From: CAHJXG01 sp965277495
Lineage (GTDB): Bacteria; Pseudomonadota; Alphaproteobacteria; Acetobacterales; Acetobacteraceae
DNA: 64,000 nt
Assembly (NCBI GenBank): GCA_965277495.1
Contig: OZ255824.1
Location: 3,534,001 to 3,598,000, forward strand
Direction of reading: 5' to 3'
Shown here: positions 53,268 through 60,660 of the stretch, piece after piece
Position numbering within the stretch: the first letter of the stretch is position 1
How the letters are laid out: each line of letters begins with the position of its first letter
Position numbers and translations under genes: made by a program
Notes under the pieces: generated by a model
Told to the model about the DNA's origin: nothing
Database searches by the model: none
The model's input: the letters and a program-made list of their open reading frames with translations, nothing else

Positions 53268-54074
53268 ATGCCGGATCAGTCGGATGTTGAGGAGGCGCTG
53301 GCTGCGGCGGTGGCAGGGGCGCTGTATCCGTTGGGGGCTGAGCAGGCTTCGGCGGTGGCGAACGCTTGCCGGGTGTATCGCGGGTGGCCGACGGCGGCGG
53401 CGCTGGAGGCGGATTTGGCGGCGGGCGTTGCGCACGTGACGGTGCAGCCGGTGGCCGGGAGCTTACACGATACGACACGGTTTGCGGCGGAGTGGCAGGG
53501 GATTGCCGCGGCGTCGACGCTGATTGCCGCGGTGGACGGCGAGACGGTTTCGTTTACCGGTTTGGCCGCGGTTGGGCAGGTGGCGGGCGTGCTGGTGGAT
53601 GAGGCGGCGTATGCGTATCGCGTGCGGGCCGGGGACACTGCGGGCGTTGTTGCGGCGGTGCTGGCTGAGTTGGTGCGCGTCGAGCGGCCGGCGACGCTGC
53701 AGGGCGACGGTTTTTCGTTGCCGGGCGGCGTGGGGATCGTGGCGCGGGTGGCTACAGATGGGCTTGGCGGGACGGAGCTGCGGCGACAGCGGGCCGGTTT
53801 CCGGGTGACGGCTTGGTGCCCTGATCCCGGCGTGCGGGACCGGGTGGCGGGGTGCGTGGATACGGCGTTGGCGGGGGTGCAGTTCCTGGACGTTGGGGGC
53901 TGGGGATGCTGGATGCGGGTATTAGGCGGGTCTGTGGTGGATGAGGGGTCTGCGGCGGGGATTTGGCGGCGGGATTTGATGTATAGCATTGAGTATCCGA
54001 CAGTCGCCGAAAGTGCATTGCCCTCGATGTTGTTTGGGGTTGCTGTGGCGAATGGCGTTTCTGCTAGCGCTTAG
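53268..54074 (+). CDS. Phage neck or tail-terminator candidate
   Basis: 268 residues, Ala/Val-rich, opening MPDQSDVEEALAAAVAGALY. The order and the C-terminal SIEYPTVAESALPSMLFGVA are compatible with a tail-completion protein coded just before the sheath in Mu-like tails, but there is no diagnostic motif. It starts 3 bp after the preceding gene, so the two are co-translated. Confidence 0.5.
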   Translation: MPDQSDVEEALAAAVAGALYPLGAEQASAVANACRVYRGWPTAAALEADLAAGVAHVTVQPVAGSLHDTTRFAAEWQGIAAASTLIAAVDGETVSFTGLAAVGQVAGVLVDEAAYAYRVRAGDTAGVVAAVLAELVRVERPATLQGDGFSLPGGVGIVARVATDGLGGTELRRQRAGFRVTAWCPDPGVRDRVAGCVDTALAGVQFLDVGGWGCWMRVLGGSVVDEGSAAGIWRRDLMYSIEYPTVAESALPSMLFGVAVANGVSASA

Positions 54075-54164
54075 GCCGATTTTCTGTAGTGAGATTTATT
54101 AGATAGCTTTTACCCCGGACCTCATTTGGAGGAGAGGGGCAGGGACATAGATAGGAAAAATGTC

Positions 54165-54305
54165 ATGATCTTATTGGTCGTGGTGCGGTCATTTGGGCCG
54201 TATCGGATTGGCGATGTCGTGCGCGATGGGGCGGAGGCCGAGCGGGTGCTGGCGTCCGAACATGCGGGGCACGTGGTTCGGATTCAACCGGGTGAGGAGG
54301 TCTGA
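54165..54305 (+). CDS. Small phage protein before the sheath gene
   Basis: A 46-codon gene from ATG 54165 (MILLVVVRSFGPYRIGDVVR) ending with TGA at 54303-54305, 2 bp before the sheath start. The tight spacing and in-frame codon bias support expression. Mu-like phages often have such a short gene of unknown function here. The 90-bp gap before it is AT-rich and holds nothing else that I can identify. Confidence 0.6.
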   Translation: MILLVVVRSFGPYRIGDVVRDGAEAERVLASEHAGHVVRIQPGEEV

Positions 54306-54307
54306 AC

Positions 54308-55882
54308 ATGCCGATCGTGCAAGCCGGAAGCCTGAATACGACGGCGTTGGTCGTGCCTGATCTATATGTGCAGATCGTGCCGCCGCAGAACCTGGTGCTG
54401 AATGGGGTACCGACGAACGTCATTGGGATCGTGGGGTCGGGCGGTTGGGGGCCGGTGAACCAGCCGGTCATCATTTCGACGATGGCGGACTATGCGCGGG
54501 CGTTCGGGCCCATTCAGCCACGGCGCTTCGACATGGGGACGCAGGTGGCGACGGCGGTGCAGCAGGGCGCGCAGTCGTTTCGGTGCGTGCGGGTTACGGA
54601 TGGGACGGACATCGCGGCGAACTACGCCATCTCGTATGCGAGCGGGCAGTATCCGGTGCTGCTGACGGCACGCTACACGGGGTCGTTGGGGAACCAGATT
54701 GGGGTTACGCTGTCGGCTGGGTCGGCCGCGGGGACTTGGCGGCTGACGCTGGGGTTGGCGGGCCAGGTGGCGGAGAGTTTCGACAACTTGGCCGCGCCGA
54801 CGCCGGCGGCATTTTGGCAGAGCCTGGTCAGTGCGGTGAACCAGGGGCTGGGGGCATTGCGGGGGCCGAGCCAGCTTTGCGTGGCGAGCCTTGGGCAGGC
54901 GACGGATACGCCGCCGGTAGTGTTGTCGTCGCAGAGCCTGCTGAACGGTTCGGATGGGGCTTCGGGCGTGACGGCGCAGGCGCTGGTTGGGCAGGATGGG
55001 CTGCCGCGGCAGGGGATGTATGCGTTGCGGGGGCAGCTTTGCAGCCTGATGCTGCTGGCGGATGCGGATGACCCGGCGACTTGGGTGACGCAGGCCGGGT
55101 TCGCGGTGCAGGAAGGGCTTTATGCGATCCTGACTGGGCCAATGGGGCAGGGCATCCCGGCTTCGGTGGTGGCGAAGCAGGGGGCGGGGTTGGATAGCTA
55201 TGCCGCCAAGCTGATGTTCGGGGACTGGGTTTATTGGTCCGATCCGGTTGGAGGGGTGATCCGGCTGGTGAGTCCGCAGGGGTTCGTGGCGGGGCGGCTG
55301 GCGAACTTGAGCCCGGAGCAGAGCAGCTTGAACAAGCCGCTGTATGGGGTGGTTGGGACGCAGCGGGCCGGGGTGCCGGGTTCGGCGCAGGCGAGCGGGT
55401 ATAGCACGGCGGAGCTGACGGTTTTGCTGGGGGCGGGGCTGGATGTGATTGCCAATCCGCAGCCGGCGGGAAGTTTTTGGGGAGTGCGGGGCGGGCATAA
55501 CTCGTCTTCGAACGCGGCGACGAACGGCGACAACTATACGCGGCTGACCAATTTCATTGCGCAGACGTTGAGTGCGGGGATGGGTCAGTATGTGGGGCAG
55601 GTGATTAGTTCTGCGCTGTTCCGGCGGATACGAAGCACGCAATTGAGCTTTCTGCAGGCGTTGTTGGGGCAGGGGATACTTGGGACGACCGATGGGGCGC
55701 AGCCGTTTACGGTGATTTGTGATGTGAGCAATAACCCACCTGGGCGGACTAGCCTTGGGTATGTGCAGTCGGACGCACAGGTCCAGTATCAGGCTATCAA
55801 TGAGCGGTTTATCGTGAATATCGAGGGCGGGCAGACTGTGCAGGTTACGCGACAGACCTTGCCGGCTGGGCAGGTTAGCTAG
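54308..55882 (+). CDS. Phage contractile tail sheath protein
   Basis: Forms the contractile outer tube of a myovirus-type tail. It has 524 residues. The N-terminus TALVVPDLYVQIVPPQNLVL, the segment GTQVATAVQQGAQSFRCVRV and the C-terminal domain (ISSALFRRIRSTQLSFLQAL, then INERFIVNIEGGQTVQVT) fit Mu-type sheaths. It directly precedes the tube gene. This gene establishes that the locus codes for a contractile tail. Confidence 0.88.
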   Translation: MPIVQAGSLNTTALVVPDLYVQIVPPQNLVLNGVPTNVIGIVGSGGWGPVNQPVIISTMADYARAFGPIQPRRFDMGTQVATAVQQGAQSFRCVRVTDGTDIAANYAISYASGQYPVLLTARYTGSLGNQIGVTLSAGSAAGTWRLTLGLAGQVAESFDNLAAPTPAAFWQSLVSAVNQGLGALRGPSQLCVASLGQATDTPPVVLSSQSLLNGSDGASGVTAQALVGQDGLPRQGMYALRGQLCSLMLLADADDPATWVTQAGFAVQEGLYAILTGPMGQGIPASVVAKQGAGLDSYAAKLMFGDWVYWSDPVGGVIRLVSPQGFVAGRLANLSPEQSSLNKPLYGVVGTQRAGVPGSAQASGYSTAELTVLLGAGLDVIANPQPAGSFWGVRGGHNSSSNAATNGDNYTRLTNFIAQTLSAGMGQYVGQVISSALFRRIRSTQLSFLQALLGQGILGTTDGAQPFTVICDVSNNPPGRTSLGYVQSDAQVQYQAINERFIVNIEGGQTVQVTRQTLPAGQVS

Positions 55883-55902
55883 ATTTTGCTTCTGGTATTA
55901 GT

Positions 55903-55963
55903 GGTGGACCGAGTTTCCTAGTGCTTGGAACTCAAGCGTCGAGATCGAGACACTATTGACGCC
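55903..55963. repeat. Diverged copy of the dispersed hairpin element
   Basis: The sequence around 55903-55963 aligns along its length with the second hairpin of the element at 31688-31745: GTGGACCGA, then CCTAG/CCTAA plus GCTTGG, then CAAGCGT and GA(T)CG-type segments in the same order. The inverted repeat is eroded. It occupies the 139-bp gap between the sheath and tube genes. Confidence 0.6.
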
Positions 55964-56021
55964 TTTACGACTCTTTCCTGAAAAGGAGAGGGTGCGAAAC
56001 AATTGAACAAGGAGCGGGACG

Positions 56022-56468
56022 ATGCCTGCGAATACTTTTTCTACTGGGCGGGATTGCCAGTTGGTGGTGATTGCGCCGAATGGCGCTGGGGGCCAGGGCG
56101 GGCGGGTGGACTTGACGCATGTGACGGCGTTTGAGAGCCGTCAGATGACGCATGCGATCCGGATCGACCGGCTGGACGGGGTGCACCTGGCGGCGGAGTT
56201 GCCGAAGGGTTGGGAGGGTCATTTCGAACTGGACCGGGGCAACTCGGCGGCGGACGACTTCATCAACTCGCTGGAGCAGGCTTGGCATACGTCGGGCGAG
56301 CTGCAGGGGAGCACGCTGTATCAGTATGTGACGGAGACGGATGGGAGTGTCAGCACGTATCAGTTCGAAGGAGCGGTGTTCAAGCTGACGAACGCCGGGC
56401 AGTGGAAGGGCGATGCGGCGGTGCGGCAGCGGCTGGACTTTTTTGCTAGCCGGCGGAAGCGGATTTGA
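56022..56468 (+). CDS. Phage tail tube protein
   Basis: Inner tube subunit of the contractile tail. It has 148 residues: MPANTFSTGRDCQLVVIAPN at the start and ELPKGWEGHFELDRGNSAAD in the core, ending with a basic tail (FFASRRKRI). The order sheath-tube-chaperone is that of Mu-like phages. Bases 56071-56284 recur 5120 bp downstream as a remnant. Its stop overlaps the chaperone start by one base. Confidence 0.8.
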   Translation: MPANTFSTGRDCQLVVIAPNGAGGQGGRVDLTHVTAFESRQMTHAIRIDRLDGVHLAAELPKGWEGHFELDRGNSAADDFINSLEQAWHTSGELQGSTLYQYVTETDGSVSTYQFEGAVFKLTNAGQWKGDAAVRQRLDFFASRRKRI

Positions 56469-56803
56469 TGGAGGCGCTGGAGCTTACGCCGACGCAGCGG
56501 ATCGTGGCTGAGGCAGGGGCGGCGCTGACGGTCACGGACGCCGGCGGGCACAGGGTGCAGTTCCGGCGGCCTGGGGCGCTGGACCGGCTGCGGCTGTTCA
56601 AGGCGCTGGGGCCGGAGCTGTCGGGCAATGACCGGTATGTGGGCTATGCGATGCTGGCGTTCTGCGTCGTGGCGATTGACGACGTGCCGGTGCCGGCGCC
56701 TGCGAGCGAGGCGCAGGTGGAGGCGCTGGTGGCGCGGCTGGGCGACGCGGGGCTGGTGGCGGTGGGCCAGGGGCTGGCGGAGGCCGGGCTGGGAAACGCC
56801 TGA
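56468..56803 (+). CDS. Phage tail assembly chaperone, zero-frame product
   Basis: Chaperone for the tape measure, the functional counterpart of lambda gpG. It has 111 residues from ATG 56468, with TPTQRIVAEAGAALTVTDAG, then RRPGALDRLRLFKALGPELS. The frame ends at TGA 56801-56803, only four bases after a perfect slippery heptamer. A longer product is therefore expected by -1 frameshifting. Confidence 0.8.
   Translation: MEALELTPTQRIVAEAGAALTVTDAGGHRVQFRRPGALDRLRLFKALGPELSGNDRYVGYAMLAFCVVAIDDVPVPAPASEAQVEALVARLGDAGLVAVGQGLAEAGLGNA
56791..56797 (+). promoter_or_regulatory. Programmed -1 ribosomal frameshift site (GGGAAAC)
   Basis: The heptamer G-GGA-AAC is in the right phase: CTG-GGA-AAC-GCC-TGA in the zero frame. 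Slipping one base back moves ribosomes into the frame open to 57012. The lambda G/GT site is GGGAAAG, so the match is very close. GC-rich sequence downstream (56803-56835) could form a stimulating structure. Confidence 0.85.
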
Positions 56804-57012
56804 GCGCGGCCGGGCTGGAGGGCGGCCCGGCTGCGCTGCGGGCGCTGGCGCAGAGCGCTGACCTGGTGGACAGCCTGTATTTGGTGCGCAACAGCGTGCC
56901 GTTCGACGTGGCGTTCTCCTTGGATCAGGACGAGCGCCGGGCGTGGATCGTGGCGCTGGGCACGCTGGACGGGCGCGTGTGGGATTGGGGGGCGATGCGG
57001 TGGACGGAGTGA
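56797..57012 (+). CDS. Frameshift extension of the tail assembly chaperone
   Basis: Second half of the -1 fusion protein, counterpart of the T part in lambda gpGT, which bridges to the tape measure. After the slip the frame adds about 72 residues, including LRALAQSADLVDSLYLVRNS and a Trp-rich end (DGRVWDWGAMRWTE). It has no credible independent start. Its end overlaps the GTG of the first toxin candidate. A near-identical copy lies at 59713-59908. Confidence 0.78.
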   Translation, partial: RLSAAGLEGGPAALRALAQSADLVDSLYLVRNSVPFDVAFSLDQDERRAWIVALGTLDGRVWDWGAMRWTE

Positions 57013-57160
57013 AGGATGACCACCGGGACGACCAGATGCCGTATGGGGTGGACACCATCCGGCTGCGGATCAGCTTTCCGGCGGCGCCGGTGTCGCGGGG
57101 CTACAACGGGCGGGCGTGGAAGATGCGGCCGTTGCGGGGGTGGACGGGAGGGCAGGCGGC
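56817..57160 (+). repeat. Direct repeat unit A: chaperone end plus toxin leader
   Basis: This 344-bp segment aligns without gaps to 59713-60056 (constant offset 2896 bp), with only scattered substitutions. It covers the end of the chaperone extension and the leader (about 51 codons) of the first toxin candidate. Similarity stops at 57160, exactly where the toxin-specific sequence begins. The last 65 bp (57096-57160) also match 58591-58651 with a 4-base deletion there. Confidence 0.9.
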
Positions 57161-58085
57161 CTCGCAAGGCTTGTCAGGACAGGACGACGAGACAGTCAGG
57201 CCCTCGACTATGCCGGTCATCGGTTCGGAGACGGTTGGGGCGGAGCGCGGCTGGGCGTCTATTGAGAGTTTGGCTCAGAGAAGTCAGAGTGCTCCTGGCG
57301 TGCAGTATGCGCAGGGGGGGCCGCCCGAGGAGGACGAAGTCACCTGGCGGACCGGGCCGAATGAACGCTCGTTGAGCGACCCCGAGTTGTTTCGGCTGGA
57401 GCTCTACCATCGCATGCGCTCCCAGTTGGAGGAGGTCGACCCCGGAAATTCTGAGCTCCGGAAGGAGTATCTCACGGGGCCGGAAGGCTTTGTGCCGAAC
57501 CAGACCGACGTGGACGCCCTTGGGCAGGCGTTGCGAGGCGCGCGCAGCGGCAGGCCGGTGCCGCAAGGGCCGGTGAACACGTTTGACAACCCAGGCAGGT
57601 TGCGGGGTGTCATGCCATCCGTGCCCTCGTTGCTGAACAACGAAGACCTGGTCCGGCCGGGCGTGGTACGACAGGAACCGCAGACTGTCGAACCTAAGCC
57701 GCCTGGCGTGATTGATGAGTCCGAAGCTAGGTTCAAACCGAAGGAGCGTAGGGTTGCGGAACTGCTCAGCGCTGAAGGCAGCAATGTCAAGGCTGTTCCG
57801 GTTATTAAAGATCAGAGAACAGCCGATGCAATCGTGGACGGTCATCGAGTTGAATTCAAAACGCCTGATCCAGGAGCGACAAACGGCAGGATCGTAAACG
57901 AGGTTCAACGATCAATCCGGGGAGGGGGTCAGGCTCGTGACATTATTGTGGACGCTCGGGGATCAGGTCTGAGTGAGGCAGAGGCTAAAGTGGCACTCGA
58001 CAGGCTTTCCGGTGTGACACGAGGCAAGCTTGATAGTGTAAGAATTGTGGGTAACGGCTTTGACGTGAAAAGACGATATCCATAG
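57009..58085 (+). CDS. Tail-locus toxin candidate 1 with CdiA-type tRNase-like C-terminus
   Basis: 358 residues from GTG 57009, overlapping the chaperone stop; ATG 57036 is an alternative. Residues 1-51 are a leader shared with two other genes here (SRGYNGRAWKMRPLRGWTGG). A Pro/Gly-rich linker follows, then a domain at about 242-358 that resembles the CdiA C-terminal tRNase fold. Its likely catalytic residues are D273 (TADAIVDG) and E282/K284 (HRVEFKTPD), with QARDIIVDARGS afterwards. The AT-rich gene 9 bp downstream is the expected immunity partner. Activity on tRNA is inferred from the family. Confidence 0.75.
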   Translation: MKDDHRDDQMPYGVDTIRLRISFPAAPVSRGYNGRAWKMRPLRGWTGGQAASQGLSGQDDETVRPSTMPVIGSETVGAERGWASIESLAQRSQSAPGVQYAQGGPPEEDEVTWRTGPNERSLSDPELFRLELYHRMRSQLEEVDPGNSELRKEYLTGPEGFVPNQTDVDALGQALRGARSGRPVPQGPVNTFDNPGRLRGVMPSVPSLLNNEDLVRPGVVRQEPQTVEPKPPGVIDESEARFKPKERRVAELLSAEGSNVKAVPVIKDQRTADAIVDGHRVEFKTPDPGATNGRIVNEVQRSIRGGGQARDIIVDARGSGLSEAEAKVALDRLSGVTRGKLDSVRIVGNGFDVKRRYP

Positions 58086-58094
58086 GAGTTTAAG

Positions 58095-58469
58095 ATGTCG
58101 TGGAGTGTTGACCTGTTGCTGGTATCAGGAAAATCGCTGCAAGCTGTCGTCGAAGACATCGGATATATATTGTGTCTTCCTGTTACAAGGATGGAAAATG
58201 ATGAGGAATTATACTTTCTAGAAAAATTAGAGGCTCAGTTAGTTATAGGTTACAACAATCTAGTTAATGATGATGAATTACTACTTGAAAAATATAATAT
58301 CCTTGTTTCAATTTGGTCAACAAAATTACCGGATTGGCAAGCTAGCGAGGAAGAATGTAGAAATGTTGGAGGAATTTTATTTGAGAAGTTAAAGGAGATC
58401 TATGGCACTAGTTTATTGCTAACGGAAAATGCGCAGAAACGACTCCTGGCCTTTGATCCTGCTCCCTGA
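58095..58469 (+). CDS. Putative immunity protein to toxin candidate 1
   Basis: 124 residues, acidic and soluble (LEAQLVIGYNNLVNDDELLL, then SEEECRNVGGILFEKLKEIY). The base composition is far more AT-rich than everything around it, with codons such as TTA, ATA and AAT that its neighbours avoid. This is a strong sign of recent acquisition. AGGAG overlaps the toxin stop. I recognise no family; the role follows from its place behind a CdiA-like toxin domain. Confidence 0.65.
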   Translation: MSWSVDLLLVSGKSLQAVVEDIGYILCLPVTRMENDEELYFLEKLEAQLVIGYNNLVNDDELLLEKYNILVSIWSTKLPDWQASEEECRNVGGILFEKLKEIYGTSLLLTENAQKRLLAFDPAP

Positions 58470-58503
58470 TATGCAGCACCTGGTGCACCGTCCCGCTTAG
58501 TAT

Positions 58504-59195
58504 GTGTTTGAGAATGGCCGTGAGAGACTGCGCGCTATCCGTGTGGGGGGCACGCTGGTGCTGCATGTCGAGTGGCCGGCGCCAGTGCGGCGGGGCTACA
58601 ACGGGCGTGGAAGATGCGGCCGTTGCGGGGGTGGACGGGAGGGCAGGCGGCGGACGAGGACGTTCAATCGAACGTTGGTGATGGCTTGCCCGACGTTGCG
58701 TCGAGTTCGCCGGCCAACGTTCGCATCGGCGAGAGTATGACTGATGCCAATCCCGACCCGATCAGCCCCGGTCAAAGGTATGCACAAGCACAGCTTGCAA
58801 TTCCAGCATTCCGGTTTGCTGCACCATACGTAGCCAGAGGGCTTGGCGCGCTTTTGGGAACTGACGTAGGCACTCTTCTGCTCAATGAGGGTCAGGAGCA
58901 AAAACCACCTGAAGCGTCCGAGACTGGGCCACCCTCAAACGTCATCATACCTCGCCCCGACGTTGCTCCCCAAGCTGGCGGACGCTCCGGAGAGTTGGTC
59001 GCCGGCTTGAAAGGGCCTCCGAACAGCGCCATCCCGGCTGCGGGACCGGGACGTATCTTCATTACGGACGAAACCGGGAAAGTTATGATTGACGTTACGC
59101 GAAAGCGAGCGAAGTTCATCAGGAAGGAAGGTAAGTGGGGCAAAAGGAACCCTACGCCACAAGAAATCGAGTTGCTTGACAAGGTGGGACGGTAA
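58504..59195 (+). pseudogene. Tail-locus toxin candidate 2, leader frameshifted
   Basis: The leader start (58504 GTG or 58502 ATG region) codes a diverged version, GGTLVLHVEWPAPVRRGYNG. It reaches the conserved nucleotide block at 58591-58651, where four bases missing near 58605 shift the frame. The rest is open in the other frame to 59195: WKMRPLRGWTGGQAADED, a hydrophobic stretch (ARGLGALLGTDVGTLLL) and a short basic C-terminus (MIDVTRKRAKFIRKEGKWGK). It could be an orphan toxin tip that is no longer delivered. The fold is unknown. Confidence 0.6.
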
Positions 59196-59198
59196 TCA

Positions 59199-59669
59199 AT
59201 GTCGCATGGCACTATCTGGACTGTGACTGTGTCCCAGCTCCTGTCCGACTTCCGGGACGCGCTGGTCGCTCTTGTACCCATCGCTGAAAGAACTCGGATC
59301 GCCTGGCGCAAGCCGCAGGCCTACGACGATTGGGAGGAGATCGAGGCGGCGCTGTTTCACTCCATCGTCGCCAGCCCGTTCGAGAACAACGCGGAGGGCG
59401 TCCGCTGGTCTCCCCTCGCAGCCTACGACTTCGCCGTGGAGACCTACGCAAGCAATAGCTTCGTCAGTCTGACCGGCGCGCCGCGCCATGCGGCCCTCCT
59501 GTGTCTCGACACACAGGACCGTCCCTTCGACACTTGCGTGGCCGCAGTGCTGGATCACGAGGGACGGGTTACAGGCGAGGCCCGCGTGCCGTTCGAAGCG
59601 GCGCAGTTCGCCTTTGCGGCCCGTCGAGATGGGAGCATTTCCCAGCTTAGGGAGATCAACGTCCTTTAA
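59199..59669 (+). CDS. Putative immunity protein to toxin candidate 2
   Basis: 156 residues, starting 3 bp after the toxin 2 stop. Soluble, Ala-rich, with YDDWEEIEAALFHSIVASPF and YASNSFVSLTGAPRHAALLC. No family is recognised. GC content is close to the genome, unlike immunity candidate 1. Retention of an intact frame after the damage to the toxin leader is what is expected if a self-protection function is kept. The role is inferred from position only. Confidence 0.5.
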   Translation: MSHGTIWTVTVSQLLSDFRDALVALVPIAERTRIAWRKPQAYDDWEEIEAALFHSIVASPFENNAEGVRWSPLAAYDFAVETYASNSFVSLTGAPRHAALLCLDTQDRPFDTCVAAVLDHEGRVTGEARVPFEAAQFAFAARRDGSISQLREINVL

Positions 59670-59689
59670 TCGGGCCTGATCGCGATGCC

Positions 59690-59908
59690 TTGGCAGCGGG
59701 CCTGTCCGGGCCGGAGGACGGCCTGGCTGCGCTGCGGGCGCTGACGCAGAGCGCTGACCTGGTGGACAGCCTGTATTTGGTGCGCAACAGCGTGCCGTTC
59801 GACGTGGCGTTTTCCTTGGATCAAGACGAGCGCCGGGCGTGGATTGTGGCGTTGGGCACGCTGGACGGGCGCGTGTGGGATTGGGGGGCGATGCGGTGGA
59901 CGGAGTGA
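59690..59908 (+). pseudogene. Duplicate of the chaperone frameshift extension
   Basis: Carries the same end as 56797-57012 (LRALTQSADLVDSLYLVRNS through the Trp-rich tail ending WTE). It lacks the zero-frame gene and the slippery heptamer. A TTG at 59690 is the only possible start, so it is probably not made as a working chaperone. It is best read as a passenger of the duplication that created cassette 3. Confidence 0.75.
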
Positions 59909-60056
59909 GGGACGACCACCGGGACGACCCGATGCCGTATGGCGTCGACACCCTGCGGCTACGGATCAGCTTTCCGGCGGCGCCGGTGTCGCGGGGCTAC
60001 AACGGGCGGGCGTGGAAGATGCGGCCGTTGCGAGGGTGGACGGGAGGGCAGGCGGC
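59713..60056 (+). repeat. Direct repeat unit C: copy of 56817-57160
   Basis: Gap-free copy of unit A, offset by exactly 2896 bp. Most of the differences within the coding parts are silent (for example TTC/TTT, CAG/CAA). It ends at the same codon (GGQAA) before the toxin-specific part begins. Both copies keep the leader frame open, which suggests selection on the leader. Confidence 0.9.
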
Positions 60057-60660
60057 GGGCGGGGAGGGATTTATAGCGGGCGAAGGTATCTCTGCCGAAG
60101 CTCCAGAATTCGCACGGCCGGACATTGCCAACCTGTTTGCCGGGCCAGGCGCCCCGGCCGACCCGGCCGATGATCTGGGGCAACGCTCTGAGGTTGATGC
60201 CGGTCAATACTCTCGATCCAAACCGGGATATCACGACTATCGCGTGAACGATGTGGTAGCCTCTGCGGCAGAGCACGTGACGGTGGAGGAGATGAGAGAC
60301 CAGATGCTGCGGTTCGCGGTCCCTGGACGGTCACCGGATCAGGCTGTCGCATCGGGCGGAAGATACCCGATTTACGATCCCGTCACTGGCCTATTCGTCG
60401 GTGACATTAGGACTACGGTGTCTGAAGATGGCCTGACCACCGTGAACAGGACAGTTCCAGGACACCTTCTTGCCGATGGAGCGGTTGTCCGAACGGCCAT
60501 TCATAACCCGGACGGCTCATGGTCCGTCAAAACGATTGGTCTCGGCAACAACGTTGATCCTGAGCTGGCGCCTGTCAATGAGTTTCTTGGGCCATACATC
60601 TTCACCAACCTTGACATGCAGATGCGCCAGAATATCCAGCGGCATCACGGAGCGCCGTAG
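59905..60660 (+). CDS. Tail-locus toxin candidate 3, C-terminus unrecognised
   Basis: 251 residues from GTG 59905, the exact counterpart of the toxin 1 start. The leader (1-51) is nearly identical to toxin 1. Past GGQAA the sequence is unrelated: a short linker with FARPDIANLFAGPGAPADP, then a C-terminal domain of about 130 residues (YHDYRVNDVVASAAEHVTVE, then GSWSVKTIGLGNNVDPELAP and IFTNLDMQMRQNIQRHHG). No catalytic family is recognised. It ends directly at the start codon of the next gene. Confidence 0.6.
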   Translation: MRDDHRDDPMPYGVDTLRLRISFPAAPVSRGYNGRAWKMRPLRGWTGGQAAGGEGFIAGEGISAEAPEFARPDIANLFAGPGAPADPADDLGQRSEVDAGQYSRSKPGYHDYRVNDVVASAAEHVTVEEMRDQMLRFAVPGRSPDQAVASGGRYPIYDPVTGLFVGDIRTTVSEDGLTTVNRTVPGHLLADGAVVRTAIHNPDGSWSVKTIGLGNNVDPELAPVNEFLGPYIFTNLDMQMRQNIQRHHGAP

